Assembly (NCBI GenBank): GCA_002914845.1
Contig: JXTC01000278.1
Span: forward strand, 21,600 to 85,599
DNA from: Trema orientale
Taxonomy: Eukaryota; Streptophyta; Magnoliopsida; Rosales; Cannabaceae
Length of the DNA: 64,000 bases
Reading direction: 5' to 3'
Within the stretch, counting starts at the first letter, position 1. The number at the start of each line of letters is the position of its first letter. A program made the translations under genes and the position numbers. The notes under the pieces were generated by a model. It was not told where the DNA came from. It made no database searches and saw only the letters and a list, made by a program, of their open reading frames with translations. Below are positions 37,151-50,578 of this stretch, piece after piece.

Positions 37151-37486
37151 CTACCGGTTACAAAATTTCTGCAAGGTCCTCCGTATTCCTTTTCCTAGTT
37201 CTATGTTCTGAACTAACTGATATCTCTTTCCTCTAATTTCTATATCCTTGGAAGGAACAAACAGCTTGAAGAATTTGTAGTATACCAAACTGCTCTCATG
37301 TACACCAAAATAACTAGAAAGAACCCCTGTACACTTGAAGGAAAAGCCTCCGCAAAATACTCGCTCCTCCATTCCAAAAAAGAGAAAATTTAGCTGACAA
37401 GAACATTCAGCTACCACCATCTTATCTCCCAACAATTCGGCACTTGGGAACCGGCTTGCTCAGCGCCGATGTCCCTTGAAAGATCA

Positions 37487-40400
37487 TCATTTGGTACTGT
37501 CTCTTTAACTTGTTTAGCTGCGATAAGAAATATACAACTAAGCAAAACACTCATTTGATCATTACGTCAAAAAAAGGAAGATATAGTATTTACGCACCTC
37601 ATCTTGAGCTAACTTACTGAAACCAAACTTTTTAGTCCAAATTGCTACTGCCTCGTCAGCAGCTGGTAGCACAAGTTTTTTCACGTTCAAGAAGGCAAGA
37701 AATCTCTCGAAACACGAAAATAATGTTTGGAAGTAACCCTAGAGATAACTTAAAGTCAGAAAAACTTTCCATAGAAAATTCCGTCACTTTCGTTCATTGA
37801 ATGAGGAAGAAGTGTTAAAACATCATAATAGTAACTTGAACAAACCTGTCCTTGGCATTCAGCACTTGTTGCCACCAAAGGAAGCTCTGCCACATCAGAC
37901 CCATAAATGCGGAATATTCCAGCAGAGACAACGCACTGACTGCATTTACAAGGAATATTTTTCCGTAAGTTACCATCTCCAGAAAATTATTAAGACCATA
38001 AATAAAATTCAGAGAAATTTTCTCACTTGACTGTCAGTATTGCACAGTACATCCGACTAAAATCCTGGCCCATCATGCTTTTTCTGCAAATTCAGATAAA
38101 CAAGATGCATAAGCATTACATAGAGAGCAAGCAAATGGTGTTCTATTTTTCTTCCGTTAAATCAACATGGTATCTATAAAAACAGATCCTCAACAAACGA
38201 ATACAATTGCTCACCCATATAGCATTGCCGGGATTAAGTCATTACGTGTAGCAGAATCAGTTATTGGAGCAAAACGATCCTAGAGCAGAAAGGAAGTACA
38301 AAACAAATGAGTTACATCAAAATACAACTCCGAACACTTGATATAAGACCATTAAATGGTACCCAAAAATGAAAAGCCCGCCACAATTGCATCTGGAAAT
38401 CTAAAATGCCTAATGCGTGAAATCTACAAAGTGTCAAATTAGATGGTGTAATACTCAAGTGCTTAATGCATGAAAGTCTATAAAATCTCTAATTAGATGG
38501 TGAATTAGCAGCTTAACATTTGACAACAACATATTCAAACATCAATATGAACTCTCAACTTTTGCTTGTACTGGCATTCAAGCATAATTAGAAGAATAGC
38601 GAAATAGGATAATTACAAATCAAAACATCACAACTAATAAATACTCACGTGGAAAATGGCAACAGCTTTCGAAAGCAATGATGCAGCCTCATCGTCAGAT
38701 GCCATTTTCCCATTAAGTATCCTCCATTTGATATCAAGTTTAGCCCCACTCTCTCCTTTGTTATTGTGCTTTTTAATAATAGCATTGGTAACAGACTCTG
38801 AGAGCTTCTCTTCTCCACTACTGATCAATTTCTGCAAAGCCGAATGAATCCTCTGGCAATCACTGCCACAGAACCATACTCCAGTTGGCAGTTCCTGGTA
38901 GACAAGCACTTTCAACCTTGAATATATAGATTTGACAATAAGGTGAAGCAAAATAAGAACAGAGAAAATGTGTAGCACCTTAAGATCTTGCATTCCATGA
39001 TCCTTCAAGCAGCCAACATGAAACTCCCTCTCGCACTGGGGAAGAAAATATAACGTAGAAAATTTACCAATTAGTTAATTTTACACAACCCCGAAACAAA
39101 AGCACCTTAAAGTCAAAACTAGACACTAGACAGTTACAAAAATTTAAAATCTTTGGAGAAATAAATACCTGATCACAAAATAGTACAGTGCGGGGACCGA
39201 AACCGGATTTGCTGAACTCATGCTCTCTGCAGATACAAAAGAAGTAAAATGACGTGTTTTGCAAAAGGCAGGAGAAAACAAATACACACAACCTGTGAAT
39301 TCAGTAACAAAATAATTTGCTTCTTCAATACAACTACTCAAGGACGGACAAGGTAAATATGAGAAAAAACCAAAAAAAAAAAATATGCACGACGACTGCG
39401 AAAAAAGTCAAATCACTGCAATATCTAGCAAAATTTTTTATGATACATCAAATTGGAAATTACTACATTCTTACATGACAGAAGGAAGTTATGAGAACAC
39501 ACCTGCATAGCGCGCATCCACCAAAATCAATTTCTTCAGTGTTGATAATGCGGATGCAACGGTTGGCAATCTGTTCTATAGGATCAACACCTGGGACCCT
39601 TCCAGCTGCAACAGCATTGGCATTACATTCCACAGATTTATCCCTTTCAAACAAATTCTGGCATAATTTGCAGTACCAAGTACCACTAGGAATGCTAGGT
39701 AGATTAATACACCCTGCAAAGGAAATAAATAAATAAAAGTTGTAAAATTCTACGCAAATATATAAAAAGACACGTATGAGATACAAAAGATAACAAAATT
39801 CTGAAGGATCTATGGCTGAGTATGATGTCGGCATGCATACGAGGACACAAGAAATGGAAAAAGTGAAGAAAATAAGGTCCAATATATCTTATCCTGCTGT
39901 TTGTAATGCAGGTTTTATCTCCATAATTGGCTTAATGATTAAAATGTATGGACACAGTCCTCTATAGCCCTAGAAACTATGGGCGTATCTGTAAGCCCCA
40001 CATTCCCCCCGCCCCCCACCACTTCCTGATATTATTTTTTCTCTTTTACCTATTTCCTTTACGTCATTCAATGGAATAAGTATGAATATAACAAAACCAG
40101 AGATTAATTTCCTCAAGGAATAAATACAAAATATAATACTCTCAACATTTTCATGTAGATTCAACCAAATAAAATAAAATAAAATCAAACAGATGAAGGT
40201 CTAAAGAATTGGCTTGCATAGCCCCACATAAAGAACTCACAAAATCATATTTAAGAGCATCAAAAGACATGTTTTATAATAAAAAATCTCATTTTCTCAA
40301 CCCCGCTAAATTCGTAAAGAAATCACCTCCATGATTGTCTTATATATGCCAACAAACTCTATAGCCAGCACAACTGTAAAGAATCCCTCATGAATATTTG

Positions 40401-43400
40401 TCATTTACTCATTGCACGTTTTCAAGTACAATAATATGGCCATTGGACAATGCATTAGGAGGTGCTCAATGGACAACTCATATTTATATCACTAGTCGAC
40501 AGACAATAATCTACACCATTTAAATAAAATTCTTGTGGATAGGTTCATATTACATGACACCTTCAAAGTGTTACAAGTCAACATTCAAAGTTTATCGATT
40601 CAGTATTATCATTTACCAAACTGGATAATTGCGAGGTCATTAACATCAAACCCAATCTCTTGAGCAAGTGAGCAAATGTATTAGTTATCATAAAGAAACC
40701 ACATAAATCTAAAGGAAGTAACGAAAAATTGCAAAATAAAGAAAAGGCGTAAAAACACAGTAAGAGAACGGACAAAAATGTTGATCTTGCAACATGTTTC
40801 ACAATTTTTTGTTTCATGGGGGAGATAAGAAACCACATACAACGGACATTACAGAAAAGACAATAAAAACAGCAAGAGAATGGACAATAATGTTAGTCTT
40901 ACAACATCTTTCACGTTTTCATCTTAAAGATCAATAATTACCTCTAGTTCAACAAAGATGTAGAATTACCCTTTACTTTCCACTAGTCATATAGAAACTG
41001 CATTTGTTGCCAATTTGCTATTGAGTTAAGTAATAGCTTCTGAAGTTAAATATAGCACATTCTCGAATTACGAATAAGATCCCAAAGAAACTTTACTTAC
41101 ATGCAATTCCATGTGATGCCTATGAGAAATATGCTAAATGAATAAAAGAGACACAGAAACTGCACAAAAAAGTAATTCAAAGTGCGTGAAACCTACGTCC
41201 ATGAAAAGCCCTTGGACATCCATCACAGCATAAAAGATCTCCTCCATCCCGACAAACGTAGCAGAGATCATCATTTTCATAGGTAGAGAATTTACGATCC
41301 TTTGATAGAGATAATGACAATTCATGGAGAGACACACCATTAGATGTGTAAATGTGCAAGTAACTGCCAACAAAAAGGCCAATGTCAAAAGAAAAATAAT
41401 CAAAACCAAAGAATTCCTGTCCATAAGTAGGCAGGGTATGCAAGGAATGCACTTTTTAAAACACGACATCTAACAACAAGAGGCATTAGAGTGTGAGCTA
41501 TTGCTAAATTACAGAACCAATTTGCATCCTAGACCAAAAATTTTGGACCTAACAACCAAAAACAATTGAACAAAGACTCACGGCTTCCGACGTGTTGCCC
41601 AACCAGCATGAGCTTCAAACTGGGAGGCACTGACCTGTACATAGTTAACGTAAGAACTAAGAAAATTTCCAGTATAATCAGGAGAATATTGAATTATAGT
41701 GGAGGATCAAGTACCTCAGAATTGCAGCAACTACAAATGATTCCATACCCCTTTTTATAACCAACCAACAGCTTCTGCAAACATAAGACTACTGATAAAA
41801 ATCACTTGTAAACAAAATATCTCAAACTGACACTTCATATTCTTAATTGTAACCTGTCCACGAGCATAATATGCTACTTCAGTTCCATCTGGCAAAATAT
41901 CTTCCTCGAAAACCAATTTATGCAGCCGAAGATCCCTTTATGTCAAAAAGTGAGTGAAAATTTAGAAGGCAACTCAACTATACGTAATGTTAAACTTAAA
42001 ATGTAATGAATTAAACAAAACGAGAGAGAGAGAGAGAGAGAGTACTTTCTCGTTATTCTTCCTTGACTCTTACTCTCTGATGAGTTACATTGCTTAGACA
42101 AACTACTAGAACACTTCGGAGTGAAAACTGGTTTAGGTGACCTGAAATACCTTAACATAATAAGCCTGAAATATCTTAACATAATAAGCTTGTGTATAAC
42201 AATTGTGACCATAAAATAAATATAGTTGCTGAAAAAGAAAATGTCACTACTTGTATATGACATACTGAAAAAAGCACAATAAGACTCATGCATACTGACA
42301 AATGAACACCACTTCACAAATAAATAATGCAGTACAAATTCATGGAACAGTGAGTTGCACGAGGCTAAACCTTAGCAACTATTTAACAAGCATGCATCTT
42401 GCTATATTTTAGAAACTATGTCTAACCAGCAATTCCTCATAAAGTTAACAAGCACTAAAAAAATGAGCTTACTCCTCACAGTTGTCAGCAGTTTCAACCA
42501 TGTTAGATTGAGATTCTTTCAACTGCATGCATGAATTACAGAGTAGTGTTGATTTTCCATCAGGAGCTTTTGGAATAGAGCCTGTAATCATTAAAAATCA
42601 ACGAAGTTATATTGCCTGTAGATACACATTGTAATGCAGCAAATTGAACAGAGTGGAGACAAAAACAACCTTTGCAATTCATACAGATGGTACATTTACC
42701 AATATAAGAACAACCAATGGCTCTTTTAACAGCTTCTTCCAAACTGACCAACGGAGAATTTTGGCACGCATTCATGACGTCACGGAGGGTGCTCCCATTG
42801 TCTAAATATATATACTCTGGCGGACGTTTATTTGAACTACTAGCATGCAGCTCAAAAACAGTAGGAGTAACAACCTAAAGAAGTTTAAAAATCAAGCCTG
42901 AATTAATGTACATGTCTAGACTCGTATAAAACAAAATAAAATATGCGGTTACTCGGTTCTTACTTCCTTTCCTTTACAGATATCACAGTAACACTCTATC
43001 CCAGACCCTTTTACCACCCCTCGAAGTCCAGAATCATGAGGTCCTCTTGCCTATAATTGAAAGAGTAAACAGAACAAACTTCGTACCAGCAATCACAGGT
43101 ACAGGAAAAGAAAAAAGACGATATTTAAACAAGAAACTTGAAGATAATACCTTTTGACCTCTGATGTACCTCACGGACTGTCCCTCGAGAATTCCTGTAT
43201 CAAGAAGGTCTTTCAGTTTTGCAGGAAACTTCTTCATTGTATCGGAAAATTTCATCTCAAACTTAGCCGGCGAAGTGATAACCGGGCTACTTGCAGTAAC
43301 ATCTTTCTCTGCTACACCAGCTTTTGCTGCTGGTTTCTTCACCATCTCCGGCTTCTCTGGCTTTGGCTTTAAAGCCGACCGAGTAAACCTCCTTAATGGC

Positions 43401-44971
43401 TTCTCAAGCACCACATCCCCTGCCTTATGTGCGTCATCTACCAAAATTGGTAGTGCTTCATGCACTAAATGCTTAGTAGGATCAATCTTCTCTGCTTGCT
43501 TTTCTACGAGCTTATCTTCAAATAAGGTTCCGTCTACTGAATCCTTTCGAGGATCAACTTTCTCTGATTGCTCCTCCATGGGCTTATTTTCACACATGGG
43601 TTCATCTCCTAAAGGCTTTAAGGGATCAATTTTCTCTGCTTGCTCCTCCACAAGCTTATCTCTGCAAATGGGTTCATCTAATGACAGCTTTCCAGGCTCG
43701 GTTTTCTCTATCTGCGCTTCCATGAAATCATTTTTGCACATCGATTCACCTTTTTCTGCTAGTTCTTCAACAGTCTCCTGCTTTAGCTTCAAAGCAGACC
43801 GTGTAAACCGCCTCAAGGGCTTCGGCTTCTCAAGCACCAAATCCCCGACCTTATTTCTCTCATCAATTTGAACTGCTGCTGCTACTGCTTGATCCACTAA
43901 CAGGTTTGTGGGATTAACTTTCTCCATTTGTTCCTCCAAAGGCTTTTGAGCATCAACTTGCATTGCTTGCTCCTCCAAGGACTGATCTTTGAAATCAGAT
44001 TCATCCACTGATCGCATTTCGGGTTCCAATTTCTCCACTTGTTCCTCCACAGGCTCATCATTGCACACAGACACAGGTTCATCCACTGCTCTTGAAGCAT
44101 TCTGAGGATCAACTCGCTCTGCGTGCTCCTCTGAGGGCTTATCTTCCCACATGGGTTCATCTTCTATAGGCTTTTGGGGATCAATTTTCTCTGCCTGCTC
44201 CTCCACAAGCTTATCTTCGCAAATGGGTTCATCAACTGACGCCTTTTCGGCATTGGTTTTCTCTGTCTGCTCTTCCATGGCATTGTCTTTGCTCATTGAT
44301 TCATCTTGTGCTGCTACTTTCTTAAACGTTTCCTGCTTTAGCTTCAAAGCAGACCGAGTAAACCGCCTTAAAAGCTTCGGTTTCTCATGCACGGCGTCCC
44401 CAACCTTATTCCTCTCATCAAATTCATTTGCTGCTGCTTCATCCACTAATAGCTTTGTGGGATCAAATTTCTTTAGCTTTTCCCTCAATGGCATATCTTC
44501 ATACACCGGTTCATCTACCGAAGGCTTTTGAGGATCAACTTTCATTGCCTGTTCCTCCATGGGCTTATCTTCGAGACCAGACTCATCTACTGACAGCATT
44601 TCCAGGTCAATTTCCGCGGTTTCCTCCACCATGGGCTTCCCAGAATCGTTGCTCTTGAGCTCTTCGTCGCCCACACTATCCACCACATCGCTCTTCGCCT
44701 CCTCTTCGCTCGCAGCATCCGAAACCCCCCTCACTTTAACCCTTCTATTGCTCGTTTTCGAAACTCTCTCCATTTCCATGGAGGGCGAGACCTTCAACCT
44801 CTTGCCACTCGCACTCTCCAAACCCCCATTATCACCCTTCCTCGACCGGGTGCGACCCAAAGACCCACAAAGCTCCGCCTGGGCCTTCAAGGCGAAGGCG
44901 AACTCCCGCTTCAAACCCGTCCGAACCCGAGACAGCACCACGAACTCGTCCGAATCCGTACCTTTCGCCAT
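37487..44971 (-). CDS. PHD-finger/GNAT chromatin protein, IDM1-like (last exon frame-shifted)
   Basis: Likely a nuclear reader-acetyltransferase related to Arabidopsis At2g36720/IDM1. Eighteen exons keep one frame: 44971-43151, 43050-42964, 42874-42700, 42581-42473, 42141-42046, 41935-41854, 41774-41715, 41634-41582, 41363-41197, 39713-39503, 39226-39169, 39035-38979, 38894-38649, 38279-38215, 38083-38027, 37939-37846, 37738-37598, 37516-37487; 1202 residues. Residues 110-545 are an acidic repeat region. TIFY-binding-type segments follow from about 585 ([18 protein letters not shown]). The PHD finger starts at about 860 ([20 protein letters not shown], then [12 protein letters not shown] and WYC). 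A second Cys/His-rich module is at about 945-1005 ([15 protein letters not shown]). The GNAT fold is at about 1075-1193 ([15 protein letters not shown]). In exon 18 the reading ends early at 37489, while the expected tail ([15 protein letters not shown], then CRIVGR) lies intact one frame over, ending at 37422. One base seems missing near 37501. The model is otherwise intact. Confidence 0.9.
43340..44640 (-). repeat. Coding internal repeats in the PHD/GNAT gene
   Basis: Within exon 1, units of the form [20 protein letters not shown] are repeated at least ten times (residues about 137-500). A basic motif LRRFTRSAL occurs three times at residues 201-209, 386-394 and 526-534. The longer repeat spans about 185 residues (about 188-220 against 373-405), preceded each time by DERNKVGD. 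Confidence 0.85.
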
Positions 44972-45480
44972 GGAACCCTAAACAGGTCTCGATTCAGATC
45001 CAAAAACCCCAAAACAAACCAAAAATATCAGCTTCGGATTGAAATTCCTATAAATACTATCACTAAAATCAAAGAACAAATGCCTTCGAGCATTGGGAAG
45101 ACATGGTTTTCTTCGATGGAATCTGGTGAGAAAATTTTCTAGGGTTTCTGATTCGAGATTTGGGAATTAAGGATTTTTGGGTTTGGAGAAGAGGAAGAGA
45201 GGGCATATTAGGTCGGTTTCTTGGAACAAGGCTTAACAGCTACAGAGAGGAAGGAAGCCCACCTATCACTTTTCTTTAATTCCCTAAATACCCCTATGGT
45301 TACCATAATTGGACTTTCCTTTTAATAATTTGCATTCGGTAGTCCCTATTTATGGTTTTATTTTGTATGACTTTTTTTTTTGGAAATGGTATTGGCTCTT
45401 TTTCTTAGTTTCTTTCATGGTTTTGTGTCTATTTTAAAAAAGACGAGTAATATTATGCCGTATCATATGTTATCTAACGT

Positions 45481-45866
45481 TATGTGATGTTTAAGTATGT
45501 TACTGACTAATTATATAGTTATTTATATTTCAAATGAGATTTATATAAGAGCTAATTTATTAATTATAATTATTTATTAACAGGCTTACACAGTATTCAG
45601 TATTAATTAATTATGTGATGTTTAAGTATGTTACTGACTAATTATATAGTTATTTATATTTCAAATGAGACTTATATAAGAGCTAATTTATTAATTATAA
45701 TTATTTATTAACAGGCTTACACAGTATTCAGTATTAATTAATTATGTGATGTTTAAGTATGTTACTGACTAATTATATAGTTATTTATATTTCAAATGAG
45801 ACTTATATAAGAGCTAATTTACTAATTATAATTATTTATTAACAGGCTTACACAGTATTTAGTGTT
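45481..45866. repeat. Three tandem copies of a 131-bp AT-rich unit
   Basis: Copies begin at 45481, 45612 and 45743 with TATGTGATGTTTAAGTATGT and are almost identical. Confidence 0.95.
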
Positions 45867-45869
45867 AAG

Positions 45870-47820
45870 CACCATTTATGGCTTATTCTTTTAGAAATAT
45901 GAGGAAAGGTTTTTTAGGGCAATCCCCTTGCAAATAGTCACTATCTTGTTCATGTCTTGAATTCTACCGGGCTTATTTTGTAAAGGTTATTATTTGAAGG
46001 TTTATTTAGGTTATTTTGTAATATATTTGTTTTAGAAATTTTAGCAATATATTATAACCTATATCAAATATTAAAAAAAGAAACCATACGTATTTGTGAT
46101 GCTAATGAAAATGAAAATCAAGGTATGGTATTTCTTATCAATTAAAAAATTACGGTCCAATTATATATACGTGAACATTTCATATTATTTTGAGTTTAAA
46201 ATGTAAATTATAAACTTTATATGTCTTAATATTATCTTAAATACTTGTTTAAGAACTAATACTAGAATAGACTTATTATGGATGGGCAATAGCTTAAATC
46301 ATTTAATAAGAATAAATTATTAGAATGCAAATTAAATTAGACAGAAGGGATACATGTATAATTTTGCTGGATACAACTTTCTGTCAAATACAATCTACCA
46401 TTTTTGTTTACCTACCTAAGCAAGCACAACGGAATAATATCCTCTCAACGAGATGTTTGTGAATCTATTTAAGTTCAACATATAATACAGAATGACTACC
46501 GTATGATATTTACGTATAGTATTCAAATTACCGTTTTCGACTTTTGTGTATCACGTGTATCGTAACTAGTTTTTCATTTTCATGTAAGAAGACGAGTGTT
46601 TTATATAATGTAGCGTCAAAACGTATATCAATGCGTTATTATTTGTAATTTATATGGGGAGTTAATTGCACAAAAAAATATCCTGATATATGACGTTTTT
46701 GTAATTTTAATCTTATCTTTTAGTTCGTACAATATTATACATCCACATTTGAAATCTTTGTAAATTTCTACTTTTTGTGTATGATTTTGGTGATTATGCT
46801 AACTATTTTAATTTATATACAATATATTTTTAATTGTTTGTCAGCAAAGATAAGATATCATGAATTCGGATTTTGTGTTTAGTGAGGAATTTTTATGTCA
46901 ATTTAGAATGATAGATATTTGCATAGATTTTAAATATGGAGATATAATTCTACAAAGGCTAAAAGATAAGGTTAAAATTATAGAAATGTCACACTTCAAG
47001 ATAAATTTTTGTAATTATCCCTTTAAATAGAAGTAAATGTTTATTTATTTTTCTTCGATTATATTTCATATACTTTGTATAATTTTTAACTACAAGTAAG
47101 ATCAATATAATATCTATATCAATAAAAAAAATTAAGTTTTTAAGTAAAATCAACAAACTCATCAAAGAACTGACAAAATTTTGCCGAAATTTCGAAAAAT
47201 TAGGGGTATAGTAATATTTTTTAGGTGTAAAAAAAAATTAGAGAAATATCAGCGAAATTTTGGTATAAATATTGATGTCTAAAATTCACAATATAATATT
47301 TATAAATAATATATTTGGGATTTATATATGTATGACTTTTTTTTAATGTTTTGACTATATTAGTTGTCTCTCGAAAAGGAAAAAAAAAAAACTCTATTAG
47401 TTGTATTTATTTCTTTCGTCTTAAACAAATAACTTACTTTCTCATTTTATGTATTAATACATTTATGATAGTAAGTAAAATACAATTATGTATTTCCAAT
47501 AAATATAGTAATTCTTATTAGTTTTAAAGTATACTAAACCCTTTTTTTTTTTTAAGTTTTCGATCTTCTAAATAAAATTCTCATTGATTTCTTTTTCTTT
47601 AAAATTTCACTAATGTCGATGTTCCTTAAATGTAGAGTACCGATATGTATATCTATTTTTTTAAAGGATAGAGTACCGATATTTTTATCCTTGTATCAAC
47701 GTAAATGTGCAAGCAATGCAATAATATATATATATATATATATATATGCAAATTCTTTTTTGTTTTTTGAAAAAGAAAAAAAAATTACATCATTGAGCTG
47801 ATTAAAGTTACGTGTACACG
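45870..47820. other. AT-rich intergenic, no supported gene
   Basis: No coding signal. Contains a TA microsatellite at about 47724-47747 and the MITE-like stretch at 46657-47021. Confidence 0.45.
46657..47021. mobile_element. MITE-like element, about 365 bp
   Basis: Left end GGGAGTTAATTGCACAAAAA and right end, inverted, GGGATAATTACAAAAA. Interior AT-rich with repeated TGTAATTTT-like blocks. No target duplication was established. Confidence 0.4.
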
Positions 47821-47919
47821 TGAAGTGTGAACACAACCACATGTTGCAATACACGAAAAGTACAAGGGCTTGAATTGAAAAGAAAGAACCTTTGGGACTT
47901 GGGATGGCAGTATAGGGGC

Positions 47920-48310
47920 AGTTTCGTCCAGACGATAAACATTGGGAGGGTGAGAACAGAAGACCCAGAGTTTACCTCCGTGGCGTTTTATTTTCTCGGA
48001 AAAGAATTTTTTAAAATTACGATTTTTCGCGGGGGGGAAAGAGGGCTAATAAATAACTAAACCCAATATGAAACGGCCACGTGTACGCGTGAGGTCAGGT
48101 ACGAACCCAATAGACAGGCCACCACGTGAGTTGCACGTGCTGGATACGTGGGCTGGGCTCTTGGCGGCTGTCGAGCCCGATTGGGTTTGGGTGAGGTAAG
48201 TCTCACGATTAGAATTTGAGGACTCCGATTGGTTTTTACTCAATTTACGCGCCGGCGGGAAACGTATCCACGTGCACCACGTGGCTAAAAACTGTAGCCG
48301 TTGGAGACCT
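47920..48310. promoter_or_regulatory. GC-rich island with five CACGTG boxes and an E2F-like site
   Basis: Perfect CACGTG palindromes lie at 48078, 48123, 48134, 48269 and 48278, with a TACGTG at 48145. A GGCGGGAAA (E2F-type TTTCCCGCC on the other strand) is at 48254-48262. G-boxes are bound by bZIP and bHLH factors in ABA, light and circadian promoters. The surrounding DNA is very AT-rich. I find no gene directly attached on either side: an ORF of 77 codons at 47827 and one of 65 codons at 48046-48243 (minus) have no recognisable domain. Confidence 0.5.
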
Positions 48311-48577
48311 CACCGGTATTTTTATTTATTTTATGGTTCTTCAAAATTTTAACTTAAATTTTGGTCCACAGTTTAAAAGCAAAAAAACCTTTCCAAAAAA
48401 AATTAATAATAATAATAGTATTCAAAAAATAATAATAACAATTAAAAAAAGCAAAAATTGTTATCCCATTTGTATTGTAAACAATAATAATAATAATTGT
48501 ATTGTAAACAATAATAATAATAATAAAGACCTAGGAGGAGATTTGCAGATCTCTCGTTTCAAGACTGTTTTACACTA

Positions 48578-48993
48578 AAAGCATGTTTACTAACCCGTGA
48601 CGAAGAGAAAAGAGAAAGACATTCCCATTTTTATGCAACTAATTAATATGTAAATATATTAATAATGGTATGTTTACTAATCAGTAATGAATAGAAAGTG
48701 GGAAAAAAAAATGTGTTCAAAGAAGAATGAAAATTAATTAAAAATTGAGTCATCTTTTCAAATTTTAATTAACTATGTGAATGATTTCTTAAAATAGTTT
48801 GTTCCAAATAGATAAATAAACACATGGATTGAAGGAAAATAAATCATAATAAACACATGGATTGAAGGAAAATAAATCATTGTCCTAATTCCCGTTCTTT
48901 TTCCGGTCCATTATGGATTAATAAATATGGCTTAAAAAGAACCAAAATTTTCCTCACTCACTTTTTTTTTACGGATTTATAAACATGACCTAC
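48578..48993. mobile_element. MITE-like element, about 415 bp
   Basis: Left end GCATGTTTACTAACCCGT matches the inverted right end TCATGTTTATAAATCCGT at 14 of 18 positions. An internal partial repeat (GGTATGTTTACTAATCAGTA at about 48667) resembles the end. No clear target duplication. Confidence 0.4.
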
Positions 48994-50577
48994 ATGTGTA
49001 TGCAATTTTTAAAGAGTATATCAAGTGTGAATTTATTGGCATTTCAAAAATGATGTTCAAGATAGCTTTGATGTAAATTTTAGAGTAAGGAAGCTCTACA
49101 TGTTAAGATTCTCGATAAGTTTGATGCATTGGTAATGGTCAATTGTTTTTGGATGCAATTTTTTCCCCCTTATTTTATGGTATTGTGGTCAGCCAAATAC
49201 ATATGACATGGTTAGGATAGCCTTAAGAGTAAATAATTAGCTAATGTATTAGTGAAACACTCTTCTTCTAATTTAGTCCATTATTTTTTACAATATCAAA
49301 TCTTGTTTGGCCTAAAAAAATCGAAGCAAAAATATCTTAACACAACTTTGTATTTTTCTTTATATATGAAACCCCATATATTTTTTGAAATATAAGAAAA
49401 TCTCATTGGATTTAACTTTTTTTAAATTATAAAAGTCATATAATTTGACTACTTTAAAATCAAACCCTCAAATATAAGCTGGATAATTAATAGAATTGAC
49501 AAAACTATCCTTCGTAAACTTAGGCTTACATTTTAAATATCTCTATTTTTCTTACATGACCCAGTAAGCGTATAGTTGTTTTGAAACAATTATCTATATA
49601 TCTAAATACAAAACAAAAATGTAATATAAGCATAAATATATTAAGTGTAATTTTATCATTATTTTTCCATTTTCCCGATTTAGTTTATTGGAGAATATCA
49701 AATTACAAAATTTTTCTGTGATTAAAAAAAAAAAATACAATGGGGTTTTCTCATCTTTCTAGTAACCAAAAGAAAAAGTGAATCATAAGGTCATTTTTAT
49801 TACATTTTCTAATTTAAAATGTTGTTCGAATATGATTAAGCACTATTTGTACTAATGTAGGGTGAAATATTTAGCCTAATTAATCAAATCATGGGGATAA
49901 AAACCTTAAAATAACGGTAAAGAACAAAATTATATAATATTTTCAACGAGAGATAAATTTCCAATTCCAGTGTCAAATTCCAATTTTACTACTGTGATGT
50001 ATCACTTTCGGAGTTAGATATATCGAGTTTATAGACAGATCTTATGACTAAAAATACATCTACTAAACTTAAAGACTCGGTTTCTAATATATAAATATAT
50101 ATATATATGAACCTAATTAAATATACCAATGTCAACAAAAGATATATCATGATTGAAAATATATTTACCTAAAATTAAGATCACAACGTGATCTATATGA
50201 AATATATTAAGCAAACAACTTAATATATCAAGAAAAAATAAATGTACTAATTAGTAGTGAGTTTAACAATCGTAAAAAGTACAATAAAACAATAGTTTAA
50301 AAAGGGGGAAAAAAAAGTTAAAACCTCTTAACTAACAAATAGACATGTACATATAAAAATGAGTCTTTAAGCCATAAATAAAAAAATATGATCATTTACT
50401 AATATCAATTTTTTTTTCCCAAAAAAAAAAAATGAATATCACTATAAATTCTCTTCATACTCATCTAGTAATAAATTGGGCTTCTTGAAGAACATCATAT
50501 CTAATACAGTTGGGCCCTAATTTTCTTATAGATACACCACAGGTTTCTTGGCCTAATGGTTGAATTTTATATTCAAG
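48962..50577 (+). repeat. First copy of a 1.6-kb near-identical direct duplication
   Basis: Starts at a T-run followed by ACGGATTTATAAACATGACC and ends ...TTTTATATTCAAG just before the N at 50578. The second copy, 50579-52190, has the same start and end. Differences are few: homopolymer lengths, TA-repeat number and single substitutions (for example GACAGATC against GACGGATC, CTCGGTT against CTCAGTT). No coding region is seen in it. Confidence 0.95.
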
Positions 50578-50578
50578 N
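50578..50578. other. Assembly gap or ambiguous base (N)
   Basis: The only undetermined base in the window sits exactly at the junction of the two 1.6-kb copies. Confidence 0.99.

Noticed and set aside
43164-44981. Plus-strand serine-rich ORFs opposite the PHD/GNAT gene
   Set aside because: They are shadows of the acidic, repeat-rich coding strand.
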